This document shows positions 31,144-41,029 of a stretch of 64,000 bases of DNA, one piece after another. The stretch's first letter is position 1. Every line of letters starts with the position of its first letter. A model generated the notes under the pieces. That model was given only the letters and a program-made list of their open reading frames with translations. It did not search any database and was not told where the DNA came from. Where the stretch lies: positions 434,001-498,000 of the forward strand of contig CAIYAP010000002.1 of NCBI GenBank assembly GCA_903924205.1, read 5' to 3'. Source of the DNA: an uncultured Actinomycetes bacterium. GTDB taxonomy: Bacteria; Actinomycetota; Acidimicrobiia; Acidimicrobiales; RAAP-2. The position numbers and the translations under genes are program-made.

Positions 31144-31725
31144 CTACTTTATCAGGTTAACCATTGCCGATAAATCGGCGGAGGTCACGGGGCCCACTAC
31201 GACCTTGCGAATCACGCCACGGGCATCGATCGCCACCGTATCGGGAAGTCCCACGATATTGAAATCGGATGATGAAGCTGTTCCGTCAGCATCAAACAGG
31301 ACCGGGGCGGTGAAGTTTGCGTTTCGAGCAAACCCTCGTGCGACCGAGGTTGAGGTGTCATTACTGGCGATTCCCATGATTTTCACACCGTGCAGGGATC
31401 CAGACGAGTAAAAACGGGCAACTCGGGGTAGCTCCGCCTGGCACGGGGCGCACCAACTCGCGAAGAACACCAAGATGGTTGGAGTGCCCTTCTTATAAGG
31501 AAGGGTGATGGTCATTCCCGAGAGATCTGGGAGTGACGACAGTCGCGCGGTGGTTCCCACGAGCGCGGACGGCACCGTGGTCGTTGAACCGTCCACGGGC
31601 CGGGTCAGGTAGGACACCCCAAAAATGAGGGTGAGAGCGACGGCGGTGCCAATCCCCAATGGAATGAGGAACATGGGTGATGGTCCGCGCCAGCGGGGGG
31701 CCTTAGTGGTGGCGGATGAGGACAT
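31144..31725 (-). CDS. TlpA/ResA-family thioredoxin-like protein
   Basis: N-terminal TM; ILVFFASWCAPCQAELPRVARFY CxxC active site. Confidence 0.9.
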   Translation of the reverse strand: MSSSATTKAPRWRGPSPMFLIPLGIGTAVALTLIFGVSYLTRPVDGSTTTVPSALVGTTARLSSLPDLSGMTITLPYKKGTPTILVFFASWCAPCQAELPRVARFYSSGSLHGVKIMGIASNDTSTSVARGFARNANFTAPVLFDADGTASSSDFNIVGLPDTVAIDARGVIRKVVVGPVTSADLSAMVNLIK

Positions 31726-32617
31726 CGACGGCCATCATGACGAATAGTGCAGTGAGATACGTAATGGAGAAGTGGAACAGTTTCATGGCCCCGGCGACGT
31801 CAGCCTCATCGCGTTGAGCCTTCCGCCACAACTGAAACGCGCCGCCATTAAACCAGGCGCCCAAAATCAAGGCGCTGATTGCGTAGACCCAGCTCAATGA
31901 GGCGACGGGGCCCACCAACATGGACAAGGCCCACATGATGACGGAATACACCAGAATTTCCGTGGTGGTGCGCTTTAGTGACGCCACTACCGGCATCATG
32001 GGCACGTTCGCCGCTTCGTAATCATCGCGGTAGCGAACTGCCAGCGCCCAAAAGTGCGGGGGCGTCCAAATGAAGATGATGGCGAAGAGCAAGACGGGAG
32101 TCCACGCCAAGTGTCCCGTGATGGCGGTCCAGCCAATGAGGACCGGCACCGCACCCGCGGCACCACCGATGACGATGTTTTGCTTGGATCGGCGCTTCAG
32201 CCACATCGTGTAGATCACGACATAAAAAGCCGTCGCGGCCAGACCTAGCCAGGCGGAAATCAAGTTAACCCCGAGCCCAAGTACTAAAAATGCCGTAATT
32301 TCAAGGCAGATACCGAAGATGAGTGCCTCAGTCGGGCTCACCGCACCGGTCACCAATGGGCGATTCTTGGTTCGCTCCATGATCGCATCGATGTCGCGGT
32401 CGAGGTACATGTTGAACGTGTTCGCACCACCCGCTGCCAGCGTGCCCCCCACCAGGGTGAGGATGAGAAGTCGAAGTGATGGCCAGCCATTTCGCGCCAC
32501 AACCATGGTCGGCACCGTCGAGACCAGCAAGAGTTCGATAATGCGGGGTTTCGTTAAGGCCACATAGGCCTTTATCGTCGCCACAGGCGATCGAGGGTGC
32601 ATCGTTGCGACCGTCAC
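31703..32617 (-). CDS. ctaB: Protoheme IX farnesyltransferase
   Basis: YVALTKPRIIELLLVSTVPTM, NMYLDRDIDAIMERTKNRPL; GTG start 32617 with TAGGAT box 7 nt upstream. Confidence 0.93.
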   Translation of the reverse strand: MTVATMHPRSPVATIKAYVALTKPRIIELLLVSTVPTMVVARNGWPSLRLLILTLVGGTLAAGGANTFNMYLDRDIDAIMERTKNRPLVTGAVSPTEALIFGICLEITAFLVLGLGVNLISAWLGLAATAFYVVIYTMWLKRRSKQNIVIGGAAGAVPVLIGWTAITGHLAWTPVLLFAIIFIWTPPHFWALAVRYRDDYEAANVPMMPVVASLKRTTTEILVYSVIMWALSMLVGPVASLSWVYAISALILGAWFNGGAFQLWRKAQRDEADVAGAMKLFHFSITYLTALFVMMAVDVLIRHH

Positions 32618-32658
32618 GGGGACCATCCTACGAGCCACGTGTCTCTAGGCTGGCAGCG

Positions 32659-33597
32659 ATGAGTGGCACCGCCCCAAATTTTCTTCACCCCGCACCCCGC
32701 ACCTTTCGATGGTGGGCCTTAGCGGACTTCGTGTCCATGATTCTCATCATGGTGACCGGGGGTCTCGTTCGACTGACCGGTTCAGGACTGGGTTGTCCAG
32801 ACTGGCCCCAGTGCTACCACCGCACCGCGGCACACCAGTGGGGGATTCACTCGGTCGTGGAGTTTGGTAATCGCCTCGTTACCGGCATTCTCATCGTCGT
32901 CACCCTCGTTGCCTTCATCATGGCCATCACACGCCGCCCGCGTCGACGGGATCTCATTGTCACCAGCGGCTCCCTCGTCCTCTTCGTGATTCTCAATGCC
33001 CTCCTCGGCGCCATAGTGGTCTACAGCCACCTCAACCCGTGGTTGGTCAACTTCCATATGTTGGTGTCACTCGCCATGGTCGTGTTGGGGGCGGTGCAGT
33101 ACCACCGGTCGAAGTATCTCTACGGACCCGGCACCCGGGTGGAACTACGCAGCTCTCGCCTGCTATTTATCGCCCGCTGGTTAGCGGTCAATCTCATCAT
33201 TGTTCTGGTGGTGGGCACCGCCACCACGGGCTCGGGTCCGCACGCCGGCAACACCGTGGGGCAAGACGTCGCACGGCGCCTTCCCTTTGCCCTCATCAAC
33301 GTCGCCTGGGTGCACTCACTCTTCGCCGTCGTATTCATCGGAACCGTGCTCGGACTCTTCCTCTTTCTCTTCAAGACTGATGCCGCTCCAAAATTGCAGC
33401 GTGGCCTTCGTCGCCTCCTCCTCATCGGTTCCCTCCAGGGTGTCGTGGGATTTATTCAATACGCACTTCACTTACCCGTGTGGTTGGTCGAGCTACACAT
33501 CATCTTGGCCACCTCACTAACGATTGGCGTGACGCAATTCAATCTGTCGCAATGGGGACGTGATCGAGAAGCGGGGATATCCCCGAGTCGCTCATGA
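32659..33597 (+). CDS. ctaA: Heme A synthase COX15/CtaA-like
   Basis: VTGGLVRLTGSGLGCPDWPQCY, HSVVEFGNRLVTGIL, HMLVSLAMV; start 32659. Confidence 0.9.
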   Translation: MSGTAPNFLHPAPRTFRWWALADFVSMILIMVTGGLVRLTGSGLGCPDWPQCYHRTAAHQWGIHSVVEFGNRLVTGILIVVTLVAFIMAITRRPRRRDLIVTSGSLVLFVILNALLGAIVVYSHLNPWLVNFHMLVSLAMVVLGAVQYHRSKYLYGPGTRVELRSSRLLFIARWLAVNLIIVLVVGTATTGSGPHAGNTVGQDVARRLPFALINVAWVHSLFAVVFIGTVLGLFLFLFKTDAAPKLQRGLRRLLLIGSLQGVVGFIQYALHLPVWLVELHIILATSLTIGVTQFNLSQWGRDREAGISPSRS

Positions 33598-34658
33598 GTG
33601 CGCCCATTCGTTACGGACTCATCGGCACCGGCATGATGGGCCTCGAGCATCAGCGCAACATCTACGGTCTGCCCGACGCTGACGTCGTCGCCATCGCGGA
33701 CCCCCACGAGCAATCTCGTCAGTGGGCGCAGTTCACCGCCGAAGGACGGGAGTTGCAGATCTTTTCCGATTATCGGGACTTACTCGCCGCCGATAGCTGT
33801 GACATCTACGTCATTTCCACACCCAACATGACGCACCGCGGCGTGCTGGTGGACGTGATGGCAACGGGCAAAGCCATCCTCGTCGAAAAGCCGCTATGCA
33901 CCACCATTGCGGATGCCACGGAGATCCGGGATCTTGCTCATAGGTATCCCGCTCTCTTCTGGGTGGGCCTCGAGTATCGCTACATGCCACCCGTAGCTCG
34001 AGCCATAGAACTCGCTCACTCCGGAAGTATTGGCGAACTCAAAATGTTGGCCATCCGCGAGCACCGTCACCCCTTCTTGGTGAAGGTGGACAACTGGAAT
34101 CGCTTTTCCGACAACACCGGGGGAACTCTGGTGGAAAAGTGTTGCCACTTCTTTGACCTCATGCGGTACATCTTGCGTAGCGACCCTGTGGCCGTCATGG
34201 CCTCGGGTGGGCAGGACGTCAATCACCTCGATGAGCACTATGACGGGCGAGCTTCCGACATCCTCGACAACGCCTTGGTCATTGTGGAGTTTGAGTCGGG
34301 TGCTCGTGCGTCACTCGATCTGTCGATGTTTGCCGACACCTCTCGGGAGCATGAAGAGCTGAGCATCGTGGGCACCACGGGAAAGATTGAAGCTTTCTTG
34401 CCGTCGGGTCGCCTCGTCCGAGCGGAGCGGACCACCGGACTCATTACCGAGGACATCATCGCGGACACGCGCGTGGCGGTCGAGGGTTTTCACCACGGGG
34501 CGAGCTACTTGGAGCACCTCGACATTCAAACTGCCTGGCGAGCGGGGTCTCCCGCGTTGGTCACCGCCGATGATGGCTGGTGGTCGGTAGTCATGGGCGT
34601 CGCGGCCCATCGCTCCATCGACGAGAAGCGTCGAATCGACATCGCGGAATTGATTTAG
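33594..34658 (+). CDS. Gfo/Idh/MocA-family oxidoreductase
   Basis: IRYGLIGTGMMGLEHQRNI, GKAILVEKPLCTT, GGTLVEKCCHFFDLMRY. Confidence 0.92.
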   Translation: MSAPIRYGLIGTGMMGLEHQRNIYGLPDADVVAIADPHEQSRQWAQFTAEGRELQIFSDYRDLLAADSCDIYVISTPNMTHRGVLVDVMATGKAILVEKPLCTTIADATEIRDLAHRYPALFWVGLEYRYMPPVARAIELAHSGSIGELKMLAIREHRHPFLVKVDNWNRFSDNTGGTLVEKCCHFFDLMRYILRSDPVAVMASGGQDVNHLDEHYDGRASDILDNALVIVEFESGARASLDLSMFADTSREHEELSIVGTTGKIEAFLPSGRLVRAERTTGLITEDIIADTRVAVEGFHHGASYLEHLDIQTAWRAGSPALVTADDGWWSVVMGVAAHRSIDEKRRIDIAELI

Positions 34659-35713
34659 TACAGCGGCGCGTGCGCCAGCTGTGGCAGCACCAGATCCGCA
34701 AATCGCTCACACTCGTCAAGGTGGGGGTAGCCCGAGAAGATAAAGGCTTCGATACCGAGCTCGCGATATTCCTCAATTTTGTCGATGATCTGCTGTGGGG
34801 AACCCACGAGCGCGGCCCCGCATCCCGAGCGAGCGCGGCCAATACCGGTCCAGAGGTTCGCCTCGGCATAGCCCTCATCATCGGCGCCCTCACGAAGTTC
34901 ACTCTGCCGAGCGACCCCCACACTGCCGGCATCCAGCGAGCGAGAGCGAATCGCTCGGCCCTGTTCTTCATCGAGAGCGGCAATGAGATGTTGTGCGGCG
35001 GCACGAGCCTCCATCTCCGTCTCGCGCACCACGACGTGAATGCGATAGCCAAATCGAAGTTCACGTCCATACGACGCCGCTCGCTCTCGCATGTCGCGAA
35101 TAATCTCCGCGACGTTCTCCATGGTGTCGGGCCACATCAGGTATACATCGGCGTAGCGCGCGGCGACGTCACGCGCCGCCGGTGACAAGCCCCCGAAATA
35201 CAGCGGTGGTCGCGGTCCCGTCGCAATACGCGGAGGTGTCACGTTGAAGGAGTAAAAATCGCCGTCGCTGGTCGACGGGCGACCGTCCAACAGGTCCCGC
35301 AAGATGGCTATGGCCTCGGCGGTGCGTTGGTAGCGGGGCGCCGAGTCCAAGTGTTCACCGGCGAGGTCACTCGAGATGATGTTGACGTTGAGTCGGCCGG
35401 GTGCGAGGTGGGCCACCGTAGCGAGCTGACGGGCTAAAGCGGGTGGCCAATTTTCACCAATTCGAACCGCTGTGAGTAAGTGAATTGACGTCGTCACCAT
35501 GGCCAGCGCACTCGCCATGACCACGGCATCGATACCGAGTTCGTACCCCGACGGCAGCAAAACGGAGTCAAAACCTCGGACCTCGGCGGCACGCACAATG
35601 TCAGAACAATGCGCCCACGATGAACGCAGGTTCTCGTTCACCACACCCAATTGATCGTAATCGTCATCACAGAGCGCGCCGAACCAGGCGATTTCAAGAT
35701 AGTGGGACTTCAT
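34655..35713 (-). CDS. LLM-class flavin-dependent oxidoreductase (SsuD-like)
   Basis: SVLLPSGYELGIDAVVMASALA, HLAPGRLNVNIISSDLAGEH, PPLYFGGLSPAARDVAARYADVYLMW. Confidence 0.88.
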   Translation of the reverse strand: MKSHYLEIAWFGALCDDDYDQLGVVNENLRSSWAHCSDIVRAAEVRGFDSVLLPSGYELGIDAVVMASALAMVTTSIHLLTAVRIGENWPPALARQLATVAHLAPGRLNVNIISSDLAGEHLDSAPRYQRTAEAIAILRDLLDGRPSTSDGDFYSFNVTPPRIATGPRPPLYFGGLSPAARDVAARYADVYLMWPDTMENVAEIIRDMRERAASYGRELRFGYRIHVVVRETEMEARAAAQHLIAALDEEQGRAIRSRSLDAGSVGVARQSELREGADDEGYAEANLWTGIGRARSGCGAALVGSPQQIIDKIEEYRELGIEAFIFSGYPHLDECERFADLVLPQLAHAPLY

Positions 35714-35787
35714 ACCCTGATTATGCCCCGTTGTCGACCGGCACCTTCGCCACAAAATGGGGGAACGTTCAATAGGGAGGAGTGCGT

Positions 35788-35961
35788 ATGTCCGACATTC
35801 TCGGCGCACTTGTCAATCTCGATCATCCGGGCCACTACATCTCCTGGGGCTGGTTCCAAATGAGTTACGGCAACTTTGCGGTGGTCGTGGCAATGGTGGC
35901 CACCTTTCTCGTCGCTCTGGTCGCTCCCTTTCCGGGACGGCAGAAGGAGAAGCGGTCATGA
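35788..35961 (+). CDS. Small single-TM protein, first gene of cytochrome-b-like operon
   Basis: 57 aa MSDILGALVNLDHPGHYISWGWFQMSYGNFAVVVAMVATFLVALVAPFPGRQKEKRS; AGGGAGG Shine-Dalgarno; ATGA overlap with next gene; too short for the ORF track. Confidence 0.7.
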   Translation: MSDILGALVNLDHPGHYISWGWFQMSYGNFAVVVAMVATFLVALVAPFPGRQKEKRS

Positions 35962-36572
35962 GTACCACTATCGATCGTCAGTGGACCACGCGGCTTCGCC
36001 GTCGCCTCGTCGAACAGCTTCCGCCCGATAAGGCGCTCCCCGATACGCAGCCGTCGTACGTCTCGTCGTGGATTTACGTCTTCGGCATCGTCACCCTCTC
36101 CGCACTCGTCATGGTGATTCTGACGGGTTTCGTTCTCGCGATTCGTGGGCCGCAATGGTGGCACCAGTCCGCCATTGGTCATTACGTGAATTCCTTGCAC
36201 CTCTGGTCAGTCGAGATTTTCTTCTTCGCCATGGTTATTCACCTCTGGGGGAAGTTCTTCATGGCCGCGTGGCGTGGTCATCGATCTTTGACCTGGGTCA
36301 CGGGAGCCGTTACCTTCGCGACCTCCATCGCCACGGCATTCACCGGGTATGTCAGTCAAACCAACTTCGACAGTCAGTGGATTAGCACCCAGGCCAAAGA
36401 TGGCATCAACGCCACTGGTGCGGGAGCCTTTTTCAATGTGCTGAATACCGGACAGATGTTGATGTGGCACATCGTGTTGTTACCTCTCGCCGCCGTAGTG
36501 CTCACCGCAGTGCACGTCGTAATGGTTCGCCGAAAGGGCGTCGTGCCCCCGTTTGAAGAGGTGACAAAGTGA
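35958..36572 (+). CDS. Cytochrome b N-terminal-domain protein
   Basis: Four TM helices with HLWSVEIFFFAMVIH (H-x13-H) and HIVLLPLAAVVLTAVH (H-x14-H) heme-ligand pairs. Confidence 0.85.
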   Translation: MSTTIDRQWTTRLRRRLVEQLPPDKALPDTQPSYVSSWIYVFGIVTLSALVMVILTGFVLAIRGPQWWHQSAIGHYVNSLHLWSVEIFFFAMVIHLWGKFFMAAWRGHRSLTWVTGAVTFATSIATAFTGYVSQTNFDSQWISTQAKDGINATGAGAFFNVLNTGQMLMWHIVLLPLAAVVLTAVHVVMVRRKGVVPPFEEVTK

Positions 36573-37519
36573 GTCGGAAATCCTTTAACCCCGATTGCGA
36601 CGTGCGTGAGTGGACCGGGGCCCAGCGCCCCTACGACATCTTGAAAGAGGGAGCTATCGCCCTCCTAGTGGTCGCACTGCTCACGGCGGGCTTAGCCCTC
36701 GTCTTTGGTTCCCCCGATGAGAAGCAGGTCACTATTCAACAGTGGTCGTCCGCTGACCCGGTCGACTTCGCCGCGACGGCGTACAGCGAACTCGCCGGTA
36801 CCTCAGGGATCGCGGGATACGGGGCGCCGTACAACAACGCCTCCGATGGTCAATTCCTCGGGGTTACCCACTTGTACCTCGCCAAGATGGTGGGCGTTCA
36901 CATCCCCATCGATCCGGCCCGCACCTTCGTGTTGCAGCCTCTAGGCACCCTTCCAGACGCACCCACGCTGCGTTTTGCCCTCTCCACGTGGAAGAACGCC
37001 AGTGAGACACAACGCGGCGCATGGCTCGACGAATACGCAAAGGCATCATTGAGCTTCTCTCACGGTCACCTGACGGCCGCCCCCCTGTCGCTATCTAATC
37101 CGGTGAACGAGCTCATCGCCAGCGAAACCGCCATGGCTCGCTCGGGTGCCCTGGATTCGACAATGGGGACAGGTGGCGGCCTCTACACCACGGACTACAC
37201 CAACGTGTTGTTGTTCATTGCCGACGGAGGGTGGTTTGCCACCCTGGCCGATCACCAGCACTTACTCGGTGACCAGTGGGGCATGATGAATGAGACGGGT
37301 AGCTACCCCGGTCAAGCGTGGCTGTGGCTCTACACCTTCTGGTACCAGATCCACCCCTTCTCGACGAGTGGTAACGCCGATGTCGACGCCTGGGGAATCA
37401 TGATGCTGCTCACCGCGGGACTGATTTTGGTGCCGTACATTCCCGGTCTTCGATCCATCCCTCGGCGCACCAAGCTGTATCGCGTGATTTGGCGCGACCA
37501 CTACGCGGGTCGCGTGTAA
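36569..37519 (+). CDS. Uncharacterised membrane protein, cytochrome-b operon partner
   Basis: GTGA overlap with cyt b; N- and C-terminal TM segments and about 200-aa exported domain; C-terminus YIPGLRSIPRRTKLYRVIWRDHY. Confidence 0.7.
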   Translation: MSRKSFNPDCDVREWTGAQRPYDILKEGAIALLVVALLTAGLALVFGSPDEKQVTIQQWSSADPVDFAATAYSELAGTSGIAGYGAPYNNASDGQFLGVTHLYLAKMVGVHIPIDPARTFVLQPLGTLPDAPTLRFALSTWKNASETQRGAWLDEYAKASLSFSHGHLTAAPLSLSNPVNELIASETAMARSGALDSTMGTGGGLYTTDYTNVLLFIADGGWFATLADHQHLLGDQWGMMNETGSYPGQAWLWLYTFWYQIHPFSTSGNADVDAWGIMMLLTAGLILVPYIPGLRSIPRRTKLYRVIWRDHYAGRV

Positions 37520-37520
37520 G

Positions 37521-38117
37521 TCAGCGAGGACCGAGTTCGCCCGAGTGATAGTGACGTCGGCACAGCACCTGGTATCCCACCGTGCTCGTGCCGGCGTCCA
37601 CGTCACCGATCACACGCTGAGCACCCGCACGCTGTACCGACCCATTAACGACTCGGGCATTACAACGTCCACGCGCACCGCACCAGCAGTAGGCCACGAC
37701 AGGTAATTCGGAGACTTCGTCCGCGACCGCGAACAAGCGGGCGGAGCCCGGAAAAACGTTTAACAAGAAGTCGGCGCCGAGACCAAAGCAGTAGACGTCA
37801 ATCCCGTGCAAGTCCACCAAGGTGGCGAGCCAGTCCACTTGTTCCGTCGAGGCAAACTGAGCTTCATCAATGACAACGACCGACACGTGTTGGTCGACGA
37901 GTCGAGGCAATTGATCACTGAGGTCAAGATCGGGTTGCTGGACGTAACACGGAGCGGCAATTCCCAGGCGGCTCGTCACCTCAGGTTCACGGGAGCGGTC
38001 CCCAAAAGTCCACAATTCGACGTTGCGCCCGGACTGGACTAATTGCCAATGAATCTGCAAAGCCATTGTCGACTTTCCCGCCGACATGGTTGCGTGAATA
38101 AATCTCAAATCCGCCAC
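37521..38117 (-). CDS. tdk: Thymidine kinase
   Basis: LRFIHATMSAGKSTMALQ, VVVIDEAQF, YCFGLGADF; GTG start with AAGGAG upstream. Confidence 0.92.
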   Translation of the reverse strand: MADLRFIHATMSAGKSTMALQIHWQLVQSGRNVELWTFGDRSREPEVTSRLGIAAPCYVQQPDLDLSDQLPRLVDQHVSVVVIDEAQFASTEQVDWLATLVDLHGIDVYCFGLGADFLLNVFPGSARLFAVADEVSELPVVAYCWCGARGRCNARVVNGSVQRAGAQRVIGDVDAGTSTVGYQVLCRRHYHSGELGPR

Positions 38118-38272
38118 GGGACTCCTTTCGCGGTGCCACACCTCAATCGAGCACGACGCGTGATCACTACCCCCGAGCTACCGGTGTCAAATTAGCAGTG
38201 GGGGTTGAAGAACAATGTTTTCCCCAAGCTCCTCATTACGATGAAGACGCCTCAGCAACCAAAGGTGGGTTC

Positions 38273-39247
38273 ATGAACGCAATCGTCATTTTGTCCGACG
38301 GTGCCACTCATCGTCTGAGTGACTTGGAAACGTTGCCTGAGCCGAGCTGGGTATCCCTCGATACCTCGCGTGACAGCGCTGACCAGATTCGCCATGTGCT
38401 GACGGATACTTTTTCCTTCCACCCCATTGCCATCGAGAGCGCCCTCGAGAGCGACCAGCGTCCGCGAATCGATGATTACGACGGGTTTACGCACATCATC
38501 ACGGTGGGAATAACTGCGGCGGGAGAACTCGACGAAGTCGATATCTTCGTGACGCCGACTCACGTGGTGACCCTTCACCGTGGCACCAGCTTGTCGCTGG
38601 ACCAAGTAATAAAAAACATCGGAGCCCATCCGGTGTCGACCAAGAGTCCCTTCCCGGTCGTCGTGAGCTTTCTCATCATGGATGCGGTGGTGGACACCTA
38701 CTTCCCGCTTCTCGCGTCCATGGATGACGCCATTGACGATCTCGAGATGGCCATTCTCAAGAACCCCACGGAAGATCAGCTGTCAACCTTGTTTGAGATG
38801 AAGCGCAACATCATGCACATCCGCAAAGCGGTCAACCCACAGCGCGACATGATTTCAGCACTCAATGCGGGGGTGACCACTATCCCCGGTCTGACCGATG
38901 ACTCCACCAACTACTTCCGCAGTTTGTATGACCACTTCATCCGCGTCAACGACATGGTGGACTCGTATCGCGATCTCGTGACGGGAGCCATGGACACCCA
39001 TCTCGCCATGGTGTCGAACCGACTCAACGTCGTCATGAAGCAGTTGGCCATCATCTCCACCCTGTTCTTACCGTTGAGCTTCCTAACCGGCTTCTTTGGC
39101 CAGAACTTCTCCTGGCCGATTGCTCACTGGTACAACTCTGGACTTCAGTTCTTCGTCGTGGGCATCGGTCTGGACATCCTCGCGGTAGCGGGGGTCTTCT
39201 TCCTCTTCCGAAAGCGCGGCTGGCTGCGGCGCGATTCTTTGGCGTAA
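38273..39247 (+). CDS. corA: CorA-family Mg2+/divalent cation transporter
   Basis: C-terminal TM pair with ITTLFLPLSFLTGFFGQNF (GxN motif variant). Confidence 0.88.
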   Translation: MNAIVILSDGATHRLSDLETLPEPSWVSLDTSRDSADQIRHVLTDTFSFHPIAIESALESDQRPRIDDYDGFTHIITVGITAAGELDEVDIFVTPTHVVTLHRGTSLSLDQVIKNIGAHPVSTKSPFPVVVSFLIMDAVVDTYFPLLASMDDAIDDLEMAILKNPTEDQLSTLFEMKRNIMHIRKAVNPQRDMISALNAGVTTIPGLTDDSTNYFRSLYDHFIRVNDMVDSYRDLVTGAMDTHLAMVSNRLNVVMKQLAIISTLFLPLSFLTGFFGQNFSWPIAHWYNSGLQFFVVGIGLDILAVAGVFFLFRKRGWLRRDSLA

Positions 39248-40027
39248 CTACGCCACGTCGAGTCGATACGAGGTCATCGACAGCGACCCCATGGTGCAGG
39301 CTTCGTTAAACACCGAGACGGAGCCACCCGTCGCGGCGGCGAGACCGGCGAAGTACACGGCGGGTAGGAAATGGTCGGGAGTCGGTACCGCGAGTTCGTA
39401 CGCGTCATGCTGATTTAACTCGGTGATGCGAGCGGGGTCATTCATCACCACATCGCGCGTGTCGCCATCAAATTGGAAAGCCCAGTCGTAACCCTGGTTC
39501 CTGGCATTCCACGCCACCGCACGCAAATTGTGAACGACATTGCCGGAACCCAGAATCAAAACGTCCTCATCCGTGAGGGGAGCCAAGCGTGCTCCCAGAT
39601 CAAAGTGGTAGTCGAGGGGCTTGCTGGCATCAATGGCCAACTGAATGACGGGCACATCGGCCTTCGGCATGACGTGCGCCAAGACGGACCACGTTCCGTG
39701 ATCGAGTCCCCACGAGTCGCTGTCGGCACCGACCCACACAGGCTTCACGATGTCAATGAGGTGCTGCGCGACGTCGGGAGCACCATCGGCGGGGTAGTCA
39801 AACTCGGAGAGCTCCGGTGGGAAGCCAAAGAAATCGTGAATGGTTCGAGGCTTCGCCATGGTGGTGACCGCGGTGGCGTTGATATACCAGTGCGCGGAAA
39901 TGGCCACAATGGCGCGCGGCGGGGGAATCGATTCGCCAAAGCGACGCCATTGTTCGGTGTAGGTGTTGGTCTCGAGAGTATTCATGGGGCTGCCATGTCC
40001 AATGAACGCTGCGGGAATAGTCATCAT
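39248..40027 (-). CDS. DODA-type extradiol dioxygenase (YgiD/LigB-like)
   Basis: PAAFIGHGSPMNTLETN, ISAHWYIN, DHGTWSVLAHVMP, ILGSGNVVHNLR. Confidence 0.9.
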   Translation of the reverse strand: MMTIPAAFIGHGSPMNTLETNTYTEQWRRFGESIPPPRAIVAISAHWYINATAVTTMAKPRTIHDFFGFPPELSEFDYPADGAPDVAQHLIDIVKPVWVGADSDSWGLDHGTWSVLAHVMPKADVPVIQLAIDASKPLDYHFDLGARLAPLTDEDVLILGSGNVVHNLRAVAWNARNQGYDWAFQFDGDTRDVVMNDPARITELNQHDAYELAVPTPDHFLPAVYFAGLAAATGGSVSVFNEACTMGSLSMTSYRLDVA

Positions 40028-40123
40028 TCTCCTTTGCCCCACCATAGCATTTAGTTGAATAATCAACAACATTCACAGCAAAAGTCCTCGTGTCTCTCGC
40101 CATGATGCGGTACCGTGAGCACG

Positions 40124-41029
40124 ATGAGCACTCCTTCTTCTAGTTCACCCACACTGCGTCGTCTCGAACGACTCGCACAGATTGAACGGCAGCGCCTCGA
40201 ACGACTTGGACATTCTTCGTTGCCGAGAGGTGGGGATTCACGACGAGAATCTCTGACGCACCGCATGGAATCTTTCACGCGCTTTCCACTCGCCATCGGA
40301 GGAATGACGTGGCTCGCCCTTCTGATTTCCGTGACCACCTCAGCGGGTGGATCAAGTGCGCGAGCGGGCCTATTCATCGTCTGGGCCACAGTGATCGCCG
40401 AATACACCTGTCGACTCGTGCTGGCTCCTCACAGCTCCACCTACCTACGTCGTCGCTGGCTCGAGCCCGTCGCCATTGTATTTCCACCCCTACTCATCAC
40501 TCACGTCGTGGGAATAGATAAGGCCGTCGTAGCGATTGAGACTGCGCTGATCCGCGCTCGTACCGTTCTCTTGCATCATTCGCTGGTGCGAGTCCTTCTC
40601 GCGTCAGGCGTCGTGTTGGTAATGGGTGCCTGGGTAGTGGATCTCAGCGAGCGCCACATTGTGACGAGCAATATTCATTCCTTTGGCACGGCATTGTGGT
40701 GGGCCGTCGTGACCGTCACCACCGTCGGATACGGCGACCACTTTCCTATCTCGGGCGCAGGCCAAGTCGTCGCGGGCTTCATGATGGTGATGGGGATTGG
40801 TCTTATCGGGACCCTGACGGCCACGGTGGCTTCAGCTTTCGTAAAAGATCACACTGACGATGTGACCACCTCACTGCAGTCCAATCATCTCTTGCTCATC
40901 GAGAGGTTCGAAGAGATGGCCGCACGATTGAAAGACATCGAGAAGCGTTTAGGCGCCACCGATGCGGAAATTGCCGACGTCGACCGCGCGGCGGACGAGA
41001 TCGCGAAATCGGAAGATTTCGAGTTGTAA
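40124..41029 (+). CDS. Potassium channel protein
   Basis: TVTTVGYGDHFPISGAGQVVAGFMMVMGIGLIGTLTATVAS selectivity filter; upstream TM helices. Confidence 0.9.
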   Translation: MSTPSSSSPTLRRLERLAQIERQRLERLGHSSLPRGGDSRRESLTHRMESFTRFPLAIGGMTWLALLISVTTSAGGSSARAGLFIVWATVIAEYTCRLVLAPHSSTYLRRRWLEPVAIVFPPLLITHVVGIDKAVVAIETALIRARTVLLHHSLVRVLLASGVVLVMGAWVVDLSERHIVTSNIHSFGTALWWAVVTVTTVGYGDHFPISGAGQVVAGFMMVMGIGLIGTLTATVASAFVKDHTDDVTTSLQSNHLLLIERFEEMAARLKDIEKRLGATDAEIADVDRAADEIAKSEDFEL

